This document shows positions 35,920 to 44,603 of a stretch of DNA of 64,000 bases, one piece after another (within the stretch, counting starts at the first letter, position 1; each line of letters opens with the position of its first letter). The position numbers and the translations under genes are program-made. Location: the NCBI GenBank assembly GCA_910579745.1, contig CAJTVH010000009.1, positions 1 through 64,000 on the forward strand, in the 5' to 3' direction. The DNA comes from an uncultured Clostridia bacterium. GTDB lineage: Bacteria; Bacillota; Clostridia; Lachnospirales; CAG-274. The notes under the pieces are model-generated. The model worked only from the letters and a program-made list of their open reading frames with translations. It was not told where the DNA came from and made no database searches.

Positions 35920-37170
35920 ATGTCAGTTATCAGACCTTTTAAAGCTATAAGACCGGCGGCGAATCTCGCCTCTAAAGTAGCCGCTCTTCCTTACGACGTT
36001 ATGAGCAGCGACGAGGCGAGGGAAATGGTTATCGGAAACCCTTATTCTTTTTTACATATTGACAAAGCGGAAATTGATTTAAGTCCTGATATTGACCTTT
36101 ATGACGACAAGGTTTATGAGAAAGCCTCGGAAAATCTTCAGAAGATGATAGCTGACGGGGTTTTTATAAAAGACAATTCTCCCATGCTTTATATTTATAC
36201 TCTTACAATGAATGGAAAAAGCCAGACTGGACTTGTTTCCTGTACGTCTATTGACGAGTATTTAGACGGAAAAATAAAAAAACACGAGCTTACTAGAGAG
36301 GCTAAAGAAAAAGACCGTATACGCCATGTAGACACGTGTAACGCCAATACGGGCCCTATTTTCCTTACTTATAAGCATAGGGAGGAAATTTCCTCGATTA
36401 TTGAGAATTTTAAGAAGAATGAGCCGCCTGTATATGACTTTGTGACGGAAGACGACATTACTCACACTGTTTGGGTAATCGACAAAGAAGAGATTATAAA
36501 AAAGCTTACGGACGAGTTTAAGAAAGTCTCTGCCCTTTACATAGCGGACGGACACCACAGAAATGCCTCCGCCGTTAAAGTAGGTCTTAAAAGGCGTGAG
36601 GAGTTTCCGAATTTTTCGGAAGATGACGAGTTTAACTTTTATTTATCGGTTCTCTTCCCTGATGACCAGCTTTTCATTATGGATTATAATAGAGTGGTGA
36701 AAGACCTTAACGGTCTTTCTGACGACGAATTTTTTGACAAAATAAGGGAATATTTTATCATTTCGGAGCGAGGGGAAAAAGGTTCACCATATAAACCTAA
36801 AAAGGCGAGGGCTTTTGGTATGTATATAGGCGGGAAATGGTTTTCTCTTGAGGCGAAAGAAAATGTCGGAGAGGGCGAGGATGTTGTGGGCCGCCTTGAC
36901 GTTTCTATTTTGCAGAATTATCTTTTATCTCCTGTTTTGGGAATAGACGATCCGAGAAGCGATGACAGAATTGATTTTGTCGGCGGCATAAGGGGACTTA
37001 GTGAGCTTGAGAAAAGAGTTGACTCAGGAGAGATGAAGGCGGCTTTCTCTATGTTTCCGACTTCTATGGATGAGCTTATGGAAATAGCCGACAGCGGGAA
37101 GATTATGCCACCTAAGTCAACTTGGTTTGAGCCAAAGCTTAGAAGCGGGTTATTTATTCATGAGTTATAA
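35920..37170 (+). CDS. DUF1015 family protein
   Basis: This 416-residue protein begins MSVIRPFKAIRPA and has the family segments AALPYDVMS, NPYSFLHIDKAE, the HELTREAKEKDRIRH motif near 121-135, and YIADGHHRNASAVK near 207, which contains the DGHHR signature. The biochemical role is not established; the gene is commonly beside serA and serC, suggesting a link to serine metabolism. AAGGAGGG precedes the ATG. Confidence 0.92.
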   Translation: MSVIRPFKAIRPAANLASKVAALPYDVMSSDEAREMVIGNPYSFLHIDKAEIDLSPDIDLYDDKVYEKASENLQKMIADGVFIKDNSPMLYIYTLTMNGKSQTGLVSCTSIDEYLDGKIKKHELTREAKEKDRIRHVDTCNANTGPIFLTYKHREEISSIIENFKKNEPPVYDFVTEDDITHTVWVIDKEEIIKKLTDEFKKVSALYIADGHHRNASAVKVGLKRREEFPNFSEDDEFNFYLSVLFPDDQLFIMDYNRVVKDLNGLSDDEFFDKIREYFIISERGEKGSPYKPKKARAFGMYIGGKWFSLEAKENVGEGEDVVGRLDVSILQNYLLSPVLGIDDPRSDDRIDFVGGIRGLSELEKRVDSGEMKAAFSMFPTSMDELMEIADSGKIMPPKSTWFEPKLRSGLFIHEL

Positions 37171-37272
37171 TTATCAGCGCTTAGAGGCTAAATGGGCGCT
37201 GAACGAAGTTTATAAGCTTTTTAACTATATCTGTTTAATAGAAAATTTATGTTTTTTACAATTTTGATTTTT

Positions 37273-37318
37273 TAAAATTTAAAGTCTCGGATGGGTATTT
37301 CCGAGGCTTTAAATTTTA
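37273..37318 (+). terminator. Terminator-like hairpin after DUF1015 gene
   Basis: AAAATTTAAAGTCTCGGA (37274-37291) pairs, with minor mismatch, with TCCGAGGCTTTAAATTTT (37300-37317). The T-rich part is within the stem itself. Confidence 0.7.
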
Positions 37319-37320
37319 TA

Positions 37321-37360
37321 TATGTTACTTTGTGTTACTATATGTTATTGTATGTTACTA
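37321..37360 (+). repeat. Four tandem 10-bp repeats at a promoter
   Basis: Exactly in register are TATGTTACTT, TGTGTTACTA, TATGTTATTG and TATGTTACTA. A 10-bp spacing puts every unit on one face of the helix. The third and fourth repeats overlap the -35 of the promoter at 37348-37376. This looks like a cooperative regulator-binding array. Confidence 0.8.
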
Positions 37361-37376
37361 TATTTTGTGGTATAAT
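37348..37376 (+). promoter_or_regulatory. Promoter of the candidate small RNA
   Basis: TTGTAT (37348-37353), 17 bases, TATAAT (37371-37376) preceded by TGG (extended -10). The TTGTGGTATAATA block is the same as in the parA promoter. Confidence 0.75.
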
Positions 37377-37382
37377 ACAAAC

Positions 37383-37441
37383 AAGTTAAAGATTGCCCAC
37401 GGGCAAGAGAAAAGCGAATCGATAAATCGATTCGCTTTTTT
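37383..37441 (+). ncRNA. Candidate small RNA of about 60 nt
   Basis: Between the promoter and a very strong terminator there is room for only about 60 nt. The transcript would contain a TTGCCC/GGGCAA hairpin (37393-37406) and the terminator stem AAAGCGAATCGAT/ATCGATTCGCTTT (37411-37438) followed by T's. No reading frame of any length fits. It is not similar to any small RNA I recognise. Confidence 0.55.
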
Positions 37442-37489
37442 ACGTATAGGAAAGGGATACTTATACATTTATTGACTATTATATCAATC

Positions 37490-37633
37490 AAGGAAATACC
37501 GCACAATTCAAAAATAAAAATAATTTTTTAAAAAAATTGGAGTGTTAGTGTTATTTTTCTTGAAAAATGACACGATAACGGAAATTTTAAATTTGAAAAA
37601 TTATTTTTATTTTCCTTTGTGCGGTGTTTCCTC
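37490..37633 (-). repeat. Family-2 foldback repeat, copy b
   Basis: AAGGAAATACCGCAC to GTGCGGTGTTTCCT, in the reverse orientation relative to copies d, f and g (core reads CTTGAAAAATGACACGATAA). It is followed by an inverted pair, CAATTCCAG/CTGGAATTG (37648-37692), whose nature is unclear. Confidence 0.9.
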
Positions 37634-37728
37634 AAGTCTATTAAATCAATTCCAGAATAGAAAGAGAAAAGAAAAAAATTTTTTCCGTCTATACTGGAAT
37701 TGACGCAAAGTTTAGGGGCGAGTCATTT

Positions 37729-37913
37729 TATAGCAATCCAATTTAAAAATGAACAAAAGGAGACTGCTGAAAAGGCGTTTTCAGCCAGATAAAATTTATT
37801 TTCGCAAGGCGCTGGAAGGAGAGCATAGTTGAATGCCTATGCCGACTGACGGCAGCGCAGTGAAAATAATTTTTAGCCGTCGAACTTGTTTATTTTTAGT
37901 TTGGATTGCTATA
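37729..37913 (+). repeat. Family-3 repeat, copy B
   Basis: Ends TATAGCAATCCAA and TTGGATTGCTATA are perfect inverted repeats. The interior has GCATAGTTGAATGCCTATGC, CGACTGACGGCAGCGCAG and CGAACTTGTTTATTTTTAG. It also contains a GCTGAAAA/TTTTCAGC hairpin. It lies directly upstream of the terminase genes. Confidence 0.85.
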
Positions 37914-37977
37914 AAAGGGCTCGCGGGGAGCAAAACAGCGTTCCGCTCTCTTTCGCTACAATTATAGGGGGAATTTT

Positions 37978-38415
37978 ATGGGGAAAAAATTAAATGAAAG
38001 GCAGAAACGGGCCGCCGATTTTTTTATTGAGCTTGGAAACAAAACAAAGGCCCTTATTAAAGCCGGTTACAGCAAAAAAAGCGCGGGCAGTATGTGCACC
38101 CGTTTTTTTGAGAACAAAGACGTTAAAGAATATGTGGAGGAAAGACTTAAAACCTTAGACGAGGAGAGGATAGCTTCGGCGAGGGAGGTTATGACATATT
38201 TAACATCAGTCATGAGGGGAAAGGAAAAGGAACAGGTTATCGTAGTGACTGGAGAGGGCGACGGAGTAACGAAAGCCAAAAATATAGAGAAGACCATTTC
38301 AGCGAAAGAGAGAATCAGAGCTGCCGAGCTTCTGGGAAAAAGGTTTGGTATTTATACGGACAAAGTTAATTTAGGCGGTGTTTCCGTAATTATAAAGGAT
38401 GATATAGATGAGTGA
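37978..38415 (+). CDS. Phage terminase small subunit
   Basis: TerS recognises DNA for packaging. The 145-residue protein matches Terminase_2 (TerS of PBSX/SPP1 type): N-terminal LNERQKRAADFFIELGNKTKA then the HTH-containing AGYSKKSAGSMCTRFFENKDV (split here AGYSKKSAGSMC, TRFFENKDV), ending with the oligomerisation segment SAKERIRAAELLGKRFGIY. Its stop overlaps the start of the large subunit by eight bases, so the two are coupled. A GGGGGA site precedes the ATG. Confidence 0.93.
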   Translation: MGKKLNERQKRAADFFIELGNKTKALIKAGYSKKSAGSMCTRFFENKDVKEYVEERLKTLDEERIASAREVMTYLTSVMRGKEKEQVIVVTGEGDGVTKAKNIEKTISAKERIRAAELLGKRFGIYTDKVNLGGVSVIIKDDIDE

Positions 38416-39658
38416 GGTTAAGGAAATTTCACTTAACGAGGTTATCGGCGGGGGGTATTCAGACTTTTGGAATTTTAAGGGAAGATACAGGGTATGCAAA
38501 GGATCCAGAGCGAGCAAAAAAAGCAAAACCGCCGCCCTTAATTTTATTTTCAGAATTATGAAATATAAAAACTCAAATTTACTTGTTGTGAGGAAGGTTT
38601 TCTCAACTTTAAAAGACAGTTGTTTTTCCGAGCTTAAATGGGCCGCTCTTCGTCTTGGGGTTTATGACCTTTGGGAATTTAAGCTTTCACCTCTTGAGAT
38701 GACATACAAGCCCACAGGACAGAAAATTTTTTTCAGAGGTCTTGACGACCCTTTAAAAATCACGTCAATTACCGTAAGCCATGGGAGTCTTTGCTGGTTA
38801 TGGATTGAGGAGGCGTATGAAATAGCGAGGGAAACGGATTTTAATATGCTTGACGAGTCTATAAGGGGAATGACCGACAGGGGTCTGTTTAAACAAATTA
38901 CTTTAACTCTCAATCCATGGAACGAGCGTCACTGGATAAAAAAAAGATTTTTCGACGCTCCTAAAAGCTCCGACATTTTAGCGAAGACGACAAATTATTT
39001 ACAAAATGAGTTTCTCGACTATAGTGACATAAAAGTTTTTGAGGAAATGAGAGAAAATAACCCAAAAAGGTATAGAGTAGCCGGACTCGGCTTATGGGGA
39101 AGCTCAGATGGTCTTATTTTCGAGAACTGGGAGGAGAGAGTTTTCGATGTTAAGGAAATATCAGGAAGAGAGGGGATTAAAAGTGTTTTTGGTTTAGATT
39201 TTGGATATACAAATGACCCGACGGCTTTTTTTGCTGGTTTTATAGATTTGGGGAAAAATGAGATTTTTGTTTTTGACGAGATATATAAAAAGGCCCTTAC
39301 AAACAAAAATATTTTTGACGAAATTTATAAAAAAGGATTCGCCAAGGAAAAGATAATAGCCGACAGCGCCGAGCCTAAATCAATTACGGAGCTTTACGAG
39401 CTGGGTCTTATAAGAATTAAAAGGGCGAGAAAGGGAAAGGACAGCATTTTAAACGGCATTCAGTTTATACAGGGATTTAAAATTTTTATTCTTCCGAAGT
39501 GTACAAACTTTATTATGGAAATTCAGAATTATTGCTGGAAAAGCGACAGGTTTGGGCAAAAGGTGAATGTGCCGTCGGAGGATTTTAATCATTTGATGGA
39601 CGCCATGCGTTATGGGGTTGAGGAATTTTTAAGAGGTGATATGTTCAGTTTTGACTGA
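38408..39658 (+). CDS. Phage terminase large subunit (PBSX family)
   Basis: TerL is the ATPase-nuclease motor that packages DNA. It is 416 residues. The Walker A-like loop is KGSRASKKSKTAAL (residues about 32-45), Walker B is LCWLWIEEAYE near 130, and the coupling motif lies in TLNPWNERHWIKK. RNase H-like nuclease residues are in FGLDFGYTNDPTA near 262, IADSAEPKSI near 318 and NHLMDAMRYG near the end. It appears complete, including catalytic acids. Confidence 0.95.
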   Translation: MSEVKEISLNEVIGGGYSDFWNFKGRYRVCKGSRASKKSKTAALNFIFRIMKYKNSNLLVVRKVFSTLKDSCFSELKWAALRLGVYDLWEFKLSPLEMTYKPTGQKIFFRGLDDPLKITSITVSHGSLCWLWIEEAYEIARETDFNMLDESIRGMTDRGLFKQITLTLNPWNERHWIKKRFFDAPKSSDILAKTTNYLQNEFLDYSDIKVFEEMRENNPKRYRVAGLGLWGSSDGLIFENWEERVFDVKEISGREGIKSVFGLDFGYTNDPTAFFAGFIDLGKNEIFVFDEIYKKALTNKNIFDEIYKKGFAKEKIIADSAEPKSITELYELGLIRIKRARKGKDSILNGIQFIQGFKIFILPKCTNFIMEIQNYCWKSDRFGQKVNVPSEDFNHLMDAMRYGVEEFLRGDMFSFD

Positions 39659-39679
39659 TGGTAATTTCTTTTTAAATAC

Positions 39680-39771
39680 TGTATAAAAAGACATAAGAGC
39701 AAAAAAATACTTTACGGGCGAGCCGCGCGACCGTAAAATATTTTTTATCAGATACGCCCTAGATTAAAATT
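39680..39771 (+). repeat. Chimeric repeat fragment (family 4 plus family 1 end)
   Basis: AAAGACATAAGAGCAAAAAA is a family-4-like start, and ATCAGATACGCCCTA at 39758-39772 is a family-1 right terminus. The two seem fused between terL and the portal gene. A CGGTC-type CGCGCG inverted pair lies inside. Confidence 0.5.
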
Positions 39772-39812
39772 GCTGTAGATATTAGCTATAAATTTTGAGA
39801 GGAGGTGAAAAA

Positions 39813-41234
39813 TTGTTTAAGAAAATTACCGAAAGAATCTTAGGATTCAGAAACCAGGAAGATGGAGATGTTAATTATAACAAGGAGGACAAAGTTTTTG
39901 ACAGGGAATTTATAAAATTTCTTGAAAAGGAAGCAGATAGGTTTTTAAGCTCAAAAAAAAGGGCCGATATGCTTATGGGTGAAAGATATTATGACGGACG
40001 GCACGACATTATCAAAAGAAAAAGAACCGCTATAGGACAGGGCGGGGAGGTTACGGAGGTCTCAAATCTGCCCAACAATATTATTATCGACAATCAGTAT
40101 GCCAGAATGGCCGACCAAAAAAACAATTATCTTTTATCCAAGGAACTCACGTTTATTTGTGATGATGAGAAATTTTTAAGGGAGGTAAAGGATATTTTGG
40201 GCCCTGGTTTTTTAAAAACCTTAAAGGCGGTTGGTTTAGACTGTTTTAACTGCGGGGTGGGATATATTTACGTATACTGCGACGATTTTGGAAAGCTTTC
40301 TTTCAAAAGAATTTCACCTTATGAGATTATTCCTTTTAAAAAAGAGGGTGAGAGGGACTCTTTGGATTTCGCTTTAAGAATTTACAATACAGAGGTTTAT
40401 AAAGATGGAGATTTATCTCTTATTGACAAAGCGGAGTTGTTTTTACCCCAAGGGATTAAAAGATTTATTATTAAGGGAGGAAAATTCATACCTGAGGGAA
40501 GCGGTGAAATTATTCCTTACTTAAATTATAACGGGGAAGCGATGGATTTCGGCAGAGTTCCTATTATATCATTTAGGCAGAACGAAAAGGAAATCCCGCT
40601 GATTTTAAGAGTTAAGGAACTTCAGGACGCTTTAAACACGGTTCAGTCAGACTTTATGAACAATTTACAGGAGGACGCGAGAAACACAATTCTTGTGCTT
40701 AAAAATTATGACGGAACGAATTTAGGAGAGTTTAGGAAAAATCTCGCCAAATTCGGAGCCGTTAAGGTGAAAAGTTCAGACGGTGCCGAGGGAGGGGTGT
40801 CTACCCTTAAAATTGACGTTGACTCAAACAACTTTAAAACCGTTATATCAAACCTTAAAACAGCCATTGTGGAAAACGCCAGGGGGATTGACTCAAAGTC
40901 TGATAAAATGATTGGGAATTTAAGCAGAATGAACATTCAAAGTATTTACAGCGACACGGACCTTGACGCCAATTCTATGGAAACGGAGTTTAAGGCGGCT
41001 TTTGAGGAAATTTTCTTTTTTATTAAATTTTATGTTAAAAATTTTATATCGGGTGATTTTAAAGACGAAAAAATCGAGGTTATTTTTAACAGGGATATTT
41101 TAATAAACGAGACGGAAGCTATTGACAACTGTATTAAATCTTTAGCGATATTATCAAGGGAAACAGTCGTTTCTCAGCATCCATGGGTCGGCGACGTTTT
41201 AGAGGAAAAAGAAAAAATACAAAAAGAGATTTAG
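39813..41234 (+). CDS. Phage portal protein (SPP1 Gp6-like)
   Basis: The portal dodecamer forms the DNA entry vertex of the capsid. The TTG at 39813 follows GGAGGTG by six bases (an upstream frame from 39795 would include the ribosome site). It is 473 residues. Family traits are an N-terminal KADMLMGERYYDGRHDII-type segment, QKNNYLLSKELTF, the tyrosine/glycine-rich FNCGVGYIYVYCDD, VKELQDALNTVQSDFMNNLQ near the tunnel helix (split: VKELQDALNTVQSD, FMNNLQ), and a long C-terminal helix. Confidence 0.93.
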   Translation: MFKKITERILGFRNQEDGDVNYNKEDKVFDREFIKFLEKEADRFLSSKKRADMLMGERYYDGRHDIIKRKRTAIGQGGEVTEVSNLPNNIIIDNQYARMADQKNNYLLSKELTFICDDEKFLREVKDILGPGFLKTLKAVGLDCFNCGVGYIYVYCDDFGKLSFKRISPYEIIPFKKEGERDSLDFALRIYNTEVYKDGDLSLIDKAELFLPQGIKRFIIKGGKFIPEGSGEIIPYLNYNGEAMDFGRVPIISFRQNEKEIPLILRVKELQDALNTVQSDFMNNLQEDARNTILVLKNYDGTNLGEFRKNLAKFGAVKVKSSDGAEGGVSTLKIDVDSNNFKTVISNLKTAIVENARGIDSKSDKMIGNLSRMNIQSIYSDTDLDANSMETEFKAAFEEIFFFIKFYVKNFISGDFKDEKIEVIFNRDILINETEAIDNCIKSLAILSRETVVSQHPWVGDVLEEKEKIQKEI

Positions 41235-41247
41235 GAGGGGTTATTTT

Positions 41248-41613
41248 ATGAAAAAAGAAGAATTATTAAAAATCGGGCTTACAGAGGAGCAAGCGGACAT
41301 AATTGTTCAGATGAACGAGGAGAACATCGGAAAGATAAAAGTTGAGATGGGTGTTCGCGACGCTTTATTAAAACATAAGGTCAAAAATATTAAAACAGTT
41401 TTGCCTCTTATAGATTTTGATAAAATAAAAAACGGGGAAGAAGGGATTTTTGGAATAGAGGAGCAGATAAAAGAGCTTAAAAACTCAGAGGACACGGCCT
41501 TTCTTTTTGAGGACGACAAGGTTACAGGCGCTAAAGCGGAAGAAAGCGGAAACGGCGGGAAAAAGCCTAAAAACGGAAAAATGACTTATACTCAGATGTG
41601 CCGTTTAATATAG
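41248..41613 (+). CDS. Probable phage scaffolding protein (GP20-like)
   Basis: This 121-residue charged protein lies between portal and capsid, the scaffold slot. It starts MKKEELLKIGLTEEQADIIV and contains GVRDALLKHKVKNIKTVLPLID, characteristic of the clostridial GP20 type (split GVRDALLKHKVKN, IKTVLPLID). It is mostly helical by composition, with a Lys/Gly-rich linker near 98-108. Such proteins organise procapsid assembly. The usual length is 150-200, so it is somewhat short. Confidence 0.8.
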   Translation: MKKEELLKIGLTEEQADIIVQMNEENIGKIKVEMGVRDALLKHKVKNIKTVLPLIDFDKIKNGEEGIFGIEEQIKELKNSEDTAFLFEDDKVTGAKAEESGNGGKKPKNGKMTYTQMCRLI

Positions 41614-41633
41614 GCAATTTTATTTATTTTTCT

Positions 41634-41777
41634 ATGGAAATACCGCATAATTAAAAAATAAAAATAATTTTAGCGGCAGCGGCAAAAAAATTTGAATGAA
41701 AGTGTTATTTTTTCAAGAAAAAAATGACACTTTTTTTTGTAAAATTGTTTTTATTTCCTTTTGTGCGGTGTTTCCCT
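41634..41777 (-). repeat. Family-2 foldback repeat, copy c
   Basis: Left TGGAAATACCGCA, right GTGCGGTGTTTCCC, flanked by TA on both sides (CTA before, TA after). The core is altered (TTTTTTCAAGAAAAAAATGA). It separates scaffold and capsid genes. Confidence 0.85.
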
Positions 41778-41811
41778 ATACAAAAAAATTATTATTTCAG
41801 GAGGTTTTTTT

Positions 41812-42861
41812 ATGGCTAAATTTGACAGTAAATCTTTTAATCCACAGGCTTTTGGTAAGTATATAGAGACTTTACCGAAAACAAAGAAAAACGAACTTAT
41901 TAAGGGAGGAATACTGAAAGGCAACAGCGAGATACGAGAGGCTTTCGGAAGCCAAACCGGTACAGCCTACGCTATTTTGCCTATTTACGGAAGAATAGGT
42001 GGCGACGCTTTTAACTATGACGGTGTGAACGACATAGAAGCGGAGACGACCTCGTCTTTCGAGAGGGGAGTTGTGGTAGTCGGACGAGCGATGGCGTGGC
42101 TTGAGAAAGATTTTTCTGAGGATATTACAGGGGGCGCTGAATTTATGGACAACGCCGCCGTTCAAGTGAGCGATTATTTTGACAACGTTGACCAAAAGAC
42201 CATATTATCGATTTTAAAAGGCATTTTCAGTATGACGGGGAAAGAAAACCTTAAATTCGTAAACGGCCACACTTATGATATTTCCGCCGAAACAGGGGAG
42301 CTGGCTTTTGTGGACGCCGTAACATTAAACAACGCCGTACAGAAGGCGGGAGGCGACAACAAAAACAAATTCAGCGTGGTTATTATGCACAGTGTTGTGG
42401 CGACAAATCTTGAGAACCTTAATTTATTGGGGTATCTTAAACAAACCGACCAGTCAGGTATTCAAAGAGATTTAACCTTAGCCACATGGAACGGCAGAAT
42501 AGTTCTTATTGACGACGATATGCCTGTTACGGAGAAAGATGGGTATAACGAGTATACTACCTACATATTAGGTGAGGGAGCGTTCGATTATGAGGATATT
42601 GGGGCGAGAGTTCCTTTTGAGATGCACAGAGACCCGAAAACCAACGGAGGGCTGGACACTTTATACGCAAGAACGAGAAAATGTTTCGCTCCTTTCGGAA
42701 TATCTTACACTAAAACAAAACAGGCAAGCCTGTCGCCTACAGACGAGGAACTTTCCGACGGGGGAAACTGGGAGCTTGTAAATAACGGATTATCCGGAGA
42801 CGACAAGGAATGGATTGACCACAAGGCTATCGCTATCGCCAGGGTTATTTCAAGAGGATAA
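41812..42861 (+). CDS. Phage major capsid protein
   Basis: This 349-residue protein starts MAKFDSKSFNPQAFGKYIE at 41812, after AGGAGG; upstream in-frame sequence belongs to the repeat. It resembles the HK97-fold capsids of clostridial PBSX-type phages: AILPIYGRIGGDAFNYDG, WLEKDFSEDITGGAEFMDNA (early helix), LVDAV-type FVDAVTLNNAVQKAGGDN with VVIMHSVVATNLENLNL, and IVLIDDDMPV. The C-terminal portion shows FGISYTKTKQASLSPTDEEL, typical of the fold end. Confidence 0.92.
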   Translation: MAKFDSKSFNPQAFGKYIETLPKTKKNELIKGGILKGNSEIREAFGSQTGTAYAILPIYGRIGGDAFNYDGVNDIEAETTSSFERGVVVVGRAMAWLEKDFSEDITGGAEFMDNAAVQVSDYFDNVDQKTILSILKGIFSMTGKENLKFVNGHTYDISAETGELAFVDAVTLNNAVQKAGGDNKNKFSVVIMHSVVATNLENLNLLGYLKQTDQSGIQRDLTLATWNGRIVLIDDDMPVTEKDGYNEYTTYILGEGAFDYEDIGARVPFEMHRDPKTNGGLDTLYARTRKCFAPFGISYTKTKQASLSPTDEELSDGGNWELVNNGLSGDDKEWIDHKAIAIARVISRG

Positions 42862-42874
42862 AAGAGGTGATTTT

Positions 42875-43255
42875 TTGATTGAGAGGATAATTGAGAGGCT
42901 TGGCCAATTTGGGATAGAAGTCAAAATCTCTGACAGAAGGCTGATTATTGCCGAATATGAGAACGCGCTGTCTTTTATAAGGGCGTCATGTAATATTGAT
43001 GAAATTCCGAACGACCTTGAAAATGTGATTATCGAGAGAACCTGCGGTAATTTTTTATTTGTTTTAAAAAATTTTAGAGGACTTGACGGGGCAGATTACG
43101 AGGCTTTTGTCAAGGAAATCGCTGAAGGCGACGTTAAAGTGGTTTTTGACGAGGATTCAGTTTTAAGCGAGGAGCAGAAAATTGACAAGGTTATTGATTT
43201 TCTTATGGGATACGGGGAAGAGATTATATTATCAAAAAGGTGTATTTGCTGGTGA
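42875..43255 (+). CDS. Putative head-tail connector
   Basis: This 126-residue protein sits directly after the capsid gene, the usual slot for the YqbG/gp6-type adaptor. TTG at 42875 follows AGAGGTGA; the frame is also open to 42815 inside the capsid gene but without a ribosome site. Sequence features such as SFIRASCNIDEIPNDLENVI fit the helical connector that docks under the portal. It is short and acidic. The assignment rests on position and general similarity. Confidence 0.7.
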   Translation: MIERIIERLGQFGIEVKISDRRLIIAEYENALSFIRASCNIDEIPNDLENVIIERTCGNFLFVLKNFRGLDGADYEAFVKEIAEGDVKVVFDEDSVLSEEQKIDKVIDFLMGYGEEIILSKRCICW

Positions 43256-43272
43256 CGGGGGATTAATTTTTT

Positions 43273-43629
43273 ATGAAAGACGTTAAATCTATTATAGAAG
43301 GTTTTTTTAACGGGGTATGCGATATATTTGAGTTTATTGAGTATAAAGACGATTTTGGTATTATACAATCGGAGGAAAGGCTTGTTTTAGAAAATATTCC
43401 GTGCAGGGTTTACTATAAAAACACCAAGGCAGCTATTAAAGGAAAAGTATCGGACTATGTTACTCAGAAAGTCAGTATTATGGTTGGCAGAGATATTTCT
43501 ATAAAAAACGGCTCAGTCATCAAAGTCACTCAAAACGGATATACCGCTTTTTATCAAAAGACCGGCGAGGCGGCCATATACGATAATCACAGGGAGATTG
43601 AGGCGTCTCTTAAAAACATGTTTTCTTAG
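43273..43629 (+). CDS. Putative head-tail joining protein (YqbH-like)
   Basis: This 118-residue, beta-rich protein follows the connector. ENIPCRVYYKNTKAA and a GRDISIKNGSVIKVTQNGY stretch resemble stopper proteins (gp16/YqbH type) that close the head and join the tail. It ends ASLKNMFS. The ATG at 43273 has only a moderate GGGG site. The HK97 gp10-like gene usually found next (YqbI) is absent. Confidence 0.68.
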   Translation: MKDVKSIIEGFFNGVCDIFEFIEYKDDFGIIQSEERLVLENIPCRVYYKNTKAAIKGKVSDYVTQKVSIMVGRDISIKNGSVIKVTQNGYTAFYQKTGEAAIYDNHREIEASLKNMFS

Positions 43630-43737
43630 GAAATTTACTAAAGCTTTGGGGGATTTTAGGTAAACGGGAATTTTATAGTAAATGGGACCTGAGAAAAAAG
43701 CGGCAAGTTTATTGACTATAAAAAAGGAGGTGATTTT

Positions 43738-44217
43738 TTGACGAACAATATTGTGGGGGGAATAGCGAAAGCTATTTTTAACGAATTTGGGAAAGATACG
43801 GTTATATATTCTGAGGAGGTTAAGCAGGGGTTTAAATATCCCTGTTTTTCCATTACTCTTTTAAAGGCCTCAAGCGAGAAAGGAATCGGAGGGAGAGTCA
43901 AGTATATAAATTCTTATGTTATAAGGTATTTTCCTAAGGAAAAGCTAAAAAACAAGGATATGAACAGTATATTAAAAAGACTTTTTAAATGTCTGGAGTT
44001 TATAGACGCCAAAAGAGTGATAAGAGGATGCGATATGCGTTCGGACAAGAGCAGCGCCGTTAATATAAACAGTCTCTCATCAGAGTATGAGAGCGGCGAC
44101 GGGGTTTTAAATTTCTTTGTCAATTATAACTTTCACGAGGTCTCGCTTGAAACAAACGAGCTTATGAGAAGTCTCAAGGCTGTAAACGGAAAAGGAGGGG
44201 ATTATTATGGAAAATAA
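43738..44217 (+). CDS. Putative tail terminator / minor structural protein (YqbJ-like)
   Basis: TTG at 43738 follows AAAGGAGGTGA. The 159-residue protein has an N-terminal helix (NNIVGGIAKAIFNEFGKDTVI), then KQGFKYPCFSITLL and YVIRYFPKE, a pattern shared with DUF6838/YqbJ-type tail completion proteins of PBSX-like phages. It overlaps the next gene by 11 bases. The identity is inferred from the pattern and from position between stopper and sheath. Confidence 0.72.
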   Translation: MTNNIVGGIAKAIFNEFGKDTVIYSEEVKQGFKYPCFSITLLKASSEKGIGGRVKYINSYVIRYFPKEKLKNKDMNSILKRLFKCLEFIDAKRVIRGCDMRSDKSSAVNINSLSSEYESGDGVLNFFVNYNFHEVSLETNELMRSLKAVNGKGGDYYGK

Positions 44218-44404
44218 AGAGGATATAGGAAAACAGGCGAACAAAGAGGAAAACAATAAATATTCTAAAAGCGTTCTTTTAAAAAGCGGGGAGTTCAGCG
44301 ATAAAAAAGATTTTATCGCCGTATTGCTTGAGGAGGGCAAACTTTACTCAAAAAGTGAGGTCAACTCTATTGTTAAGAACTATTTTAAAAGGAGAGGGAT
44401 ATAA
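44207..44404 (+). CDS. YqzN/YkzM-like small phage protein
   Basis: This 65-residue protein has an acidic, Asn/Lys-rich start, then SVLLKSGEFSDKKDFIAVLL and YSKSEVNSIVKNYFKR, matching the YqzN/YkzM domain found before the sheath gene in PBSX-like prophages. Its function is unknown. The start overlaps the previous gene, with AGGAGGGG upstream. Confidence 0.8.
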   Translation: MENKEDIGKQANKEENNKYSKSVLLKSGEFSDKKDFIAVLLEEGKLYSKSEVNSIVKNYFKRRGI

Positions 44405-44423
44405 AGTTTCTAAAAAAGACTAT

Positions 44424-44585
44424 TATAGTCAACAAACTTAAAAACAAACAAGTTCAGCGTTTAAAAATCATTTTCGCGGCGCTGCCGTCAGTCGGTGTAG
44501 GCTTCTGGCTACGCTCTTCTTCCAGCGCCTTGTAAAAATGATTTTTTACTCGCTTTCTTTTGCTCATTTTCAAGTTTGTTGAATA
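44424..44585 (-). repeat. Family-3 repeat, copy C (inverted)
   Basis: The ends TATAGTCAACAAACTT and AAGTTTGTTGAATA are an inverted pair. The interior reads in the opposite orientation to copies B, D, E and F (AACAAGTTCAGCG, GCTGCCGTCAGTCGGTGTAG). It is the first of four elements packed into the 732-bp gap before the sheath gene. Confidence 0.85.
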
Positions 44586-44603
44586 CAAACGGCTTTTTTA
44601 GAA

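Noticed and set aside
37321..37441. CRISPR-like repeat array or tracrRNA
   Set aside because: The repeats are only 10 bp with no spacers, and no cas gene is nearby; a promoter-terminator unit explains the layout better.
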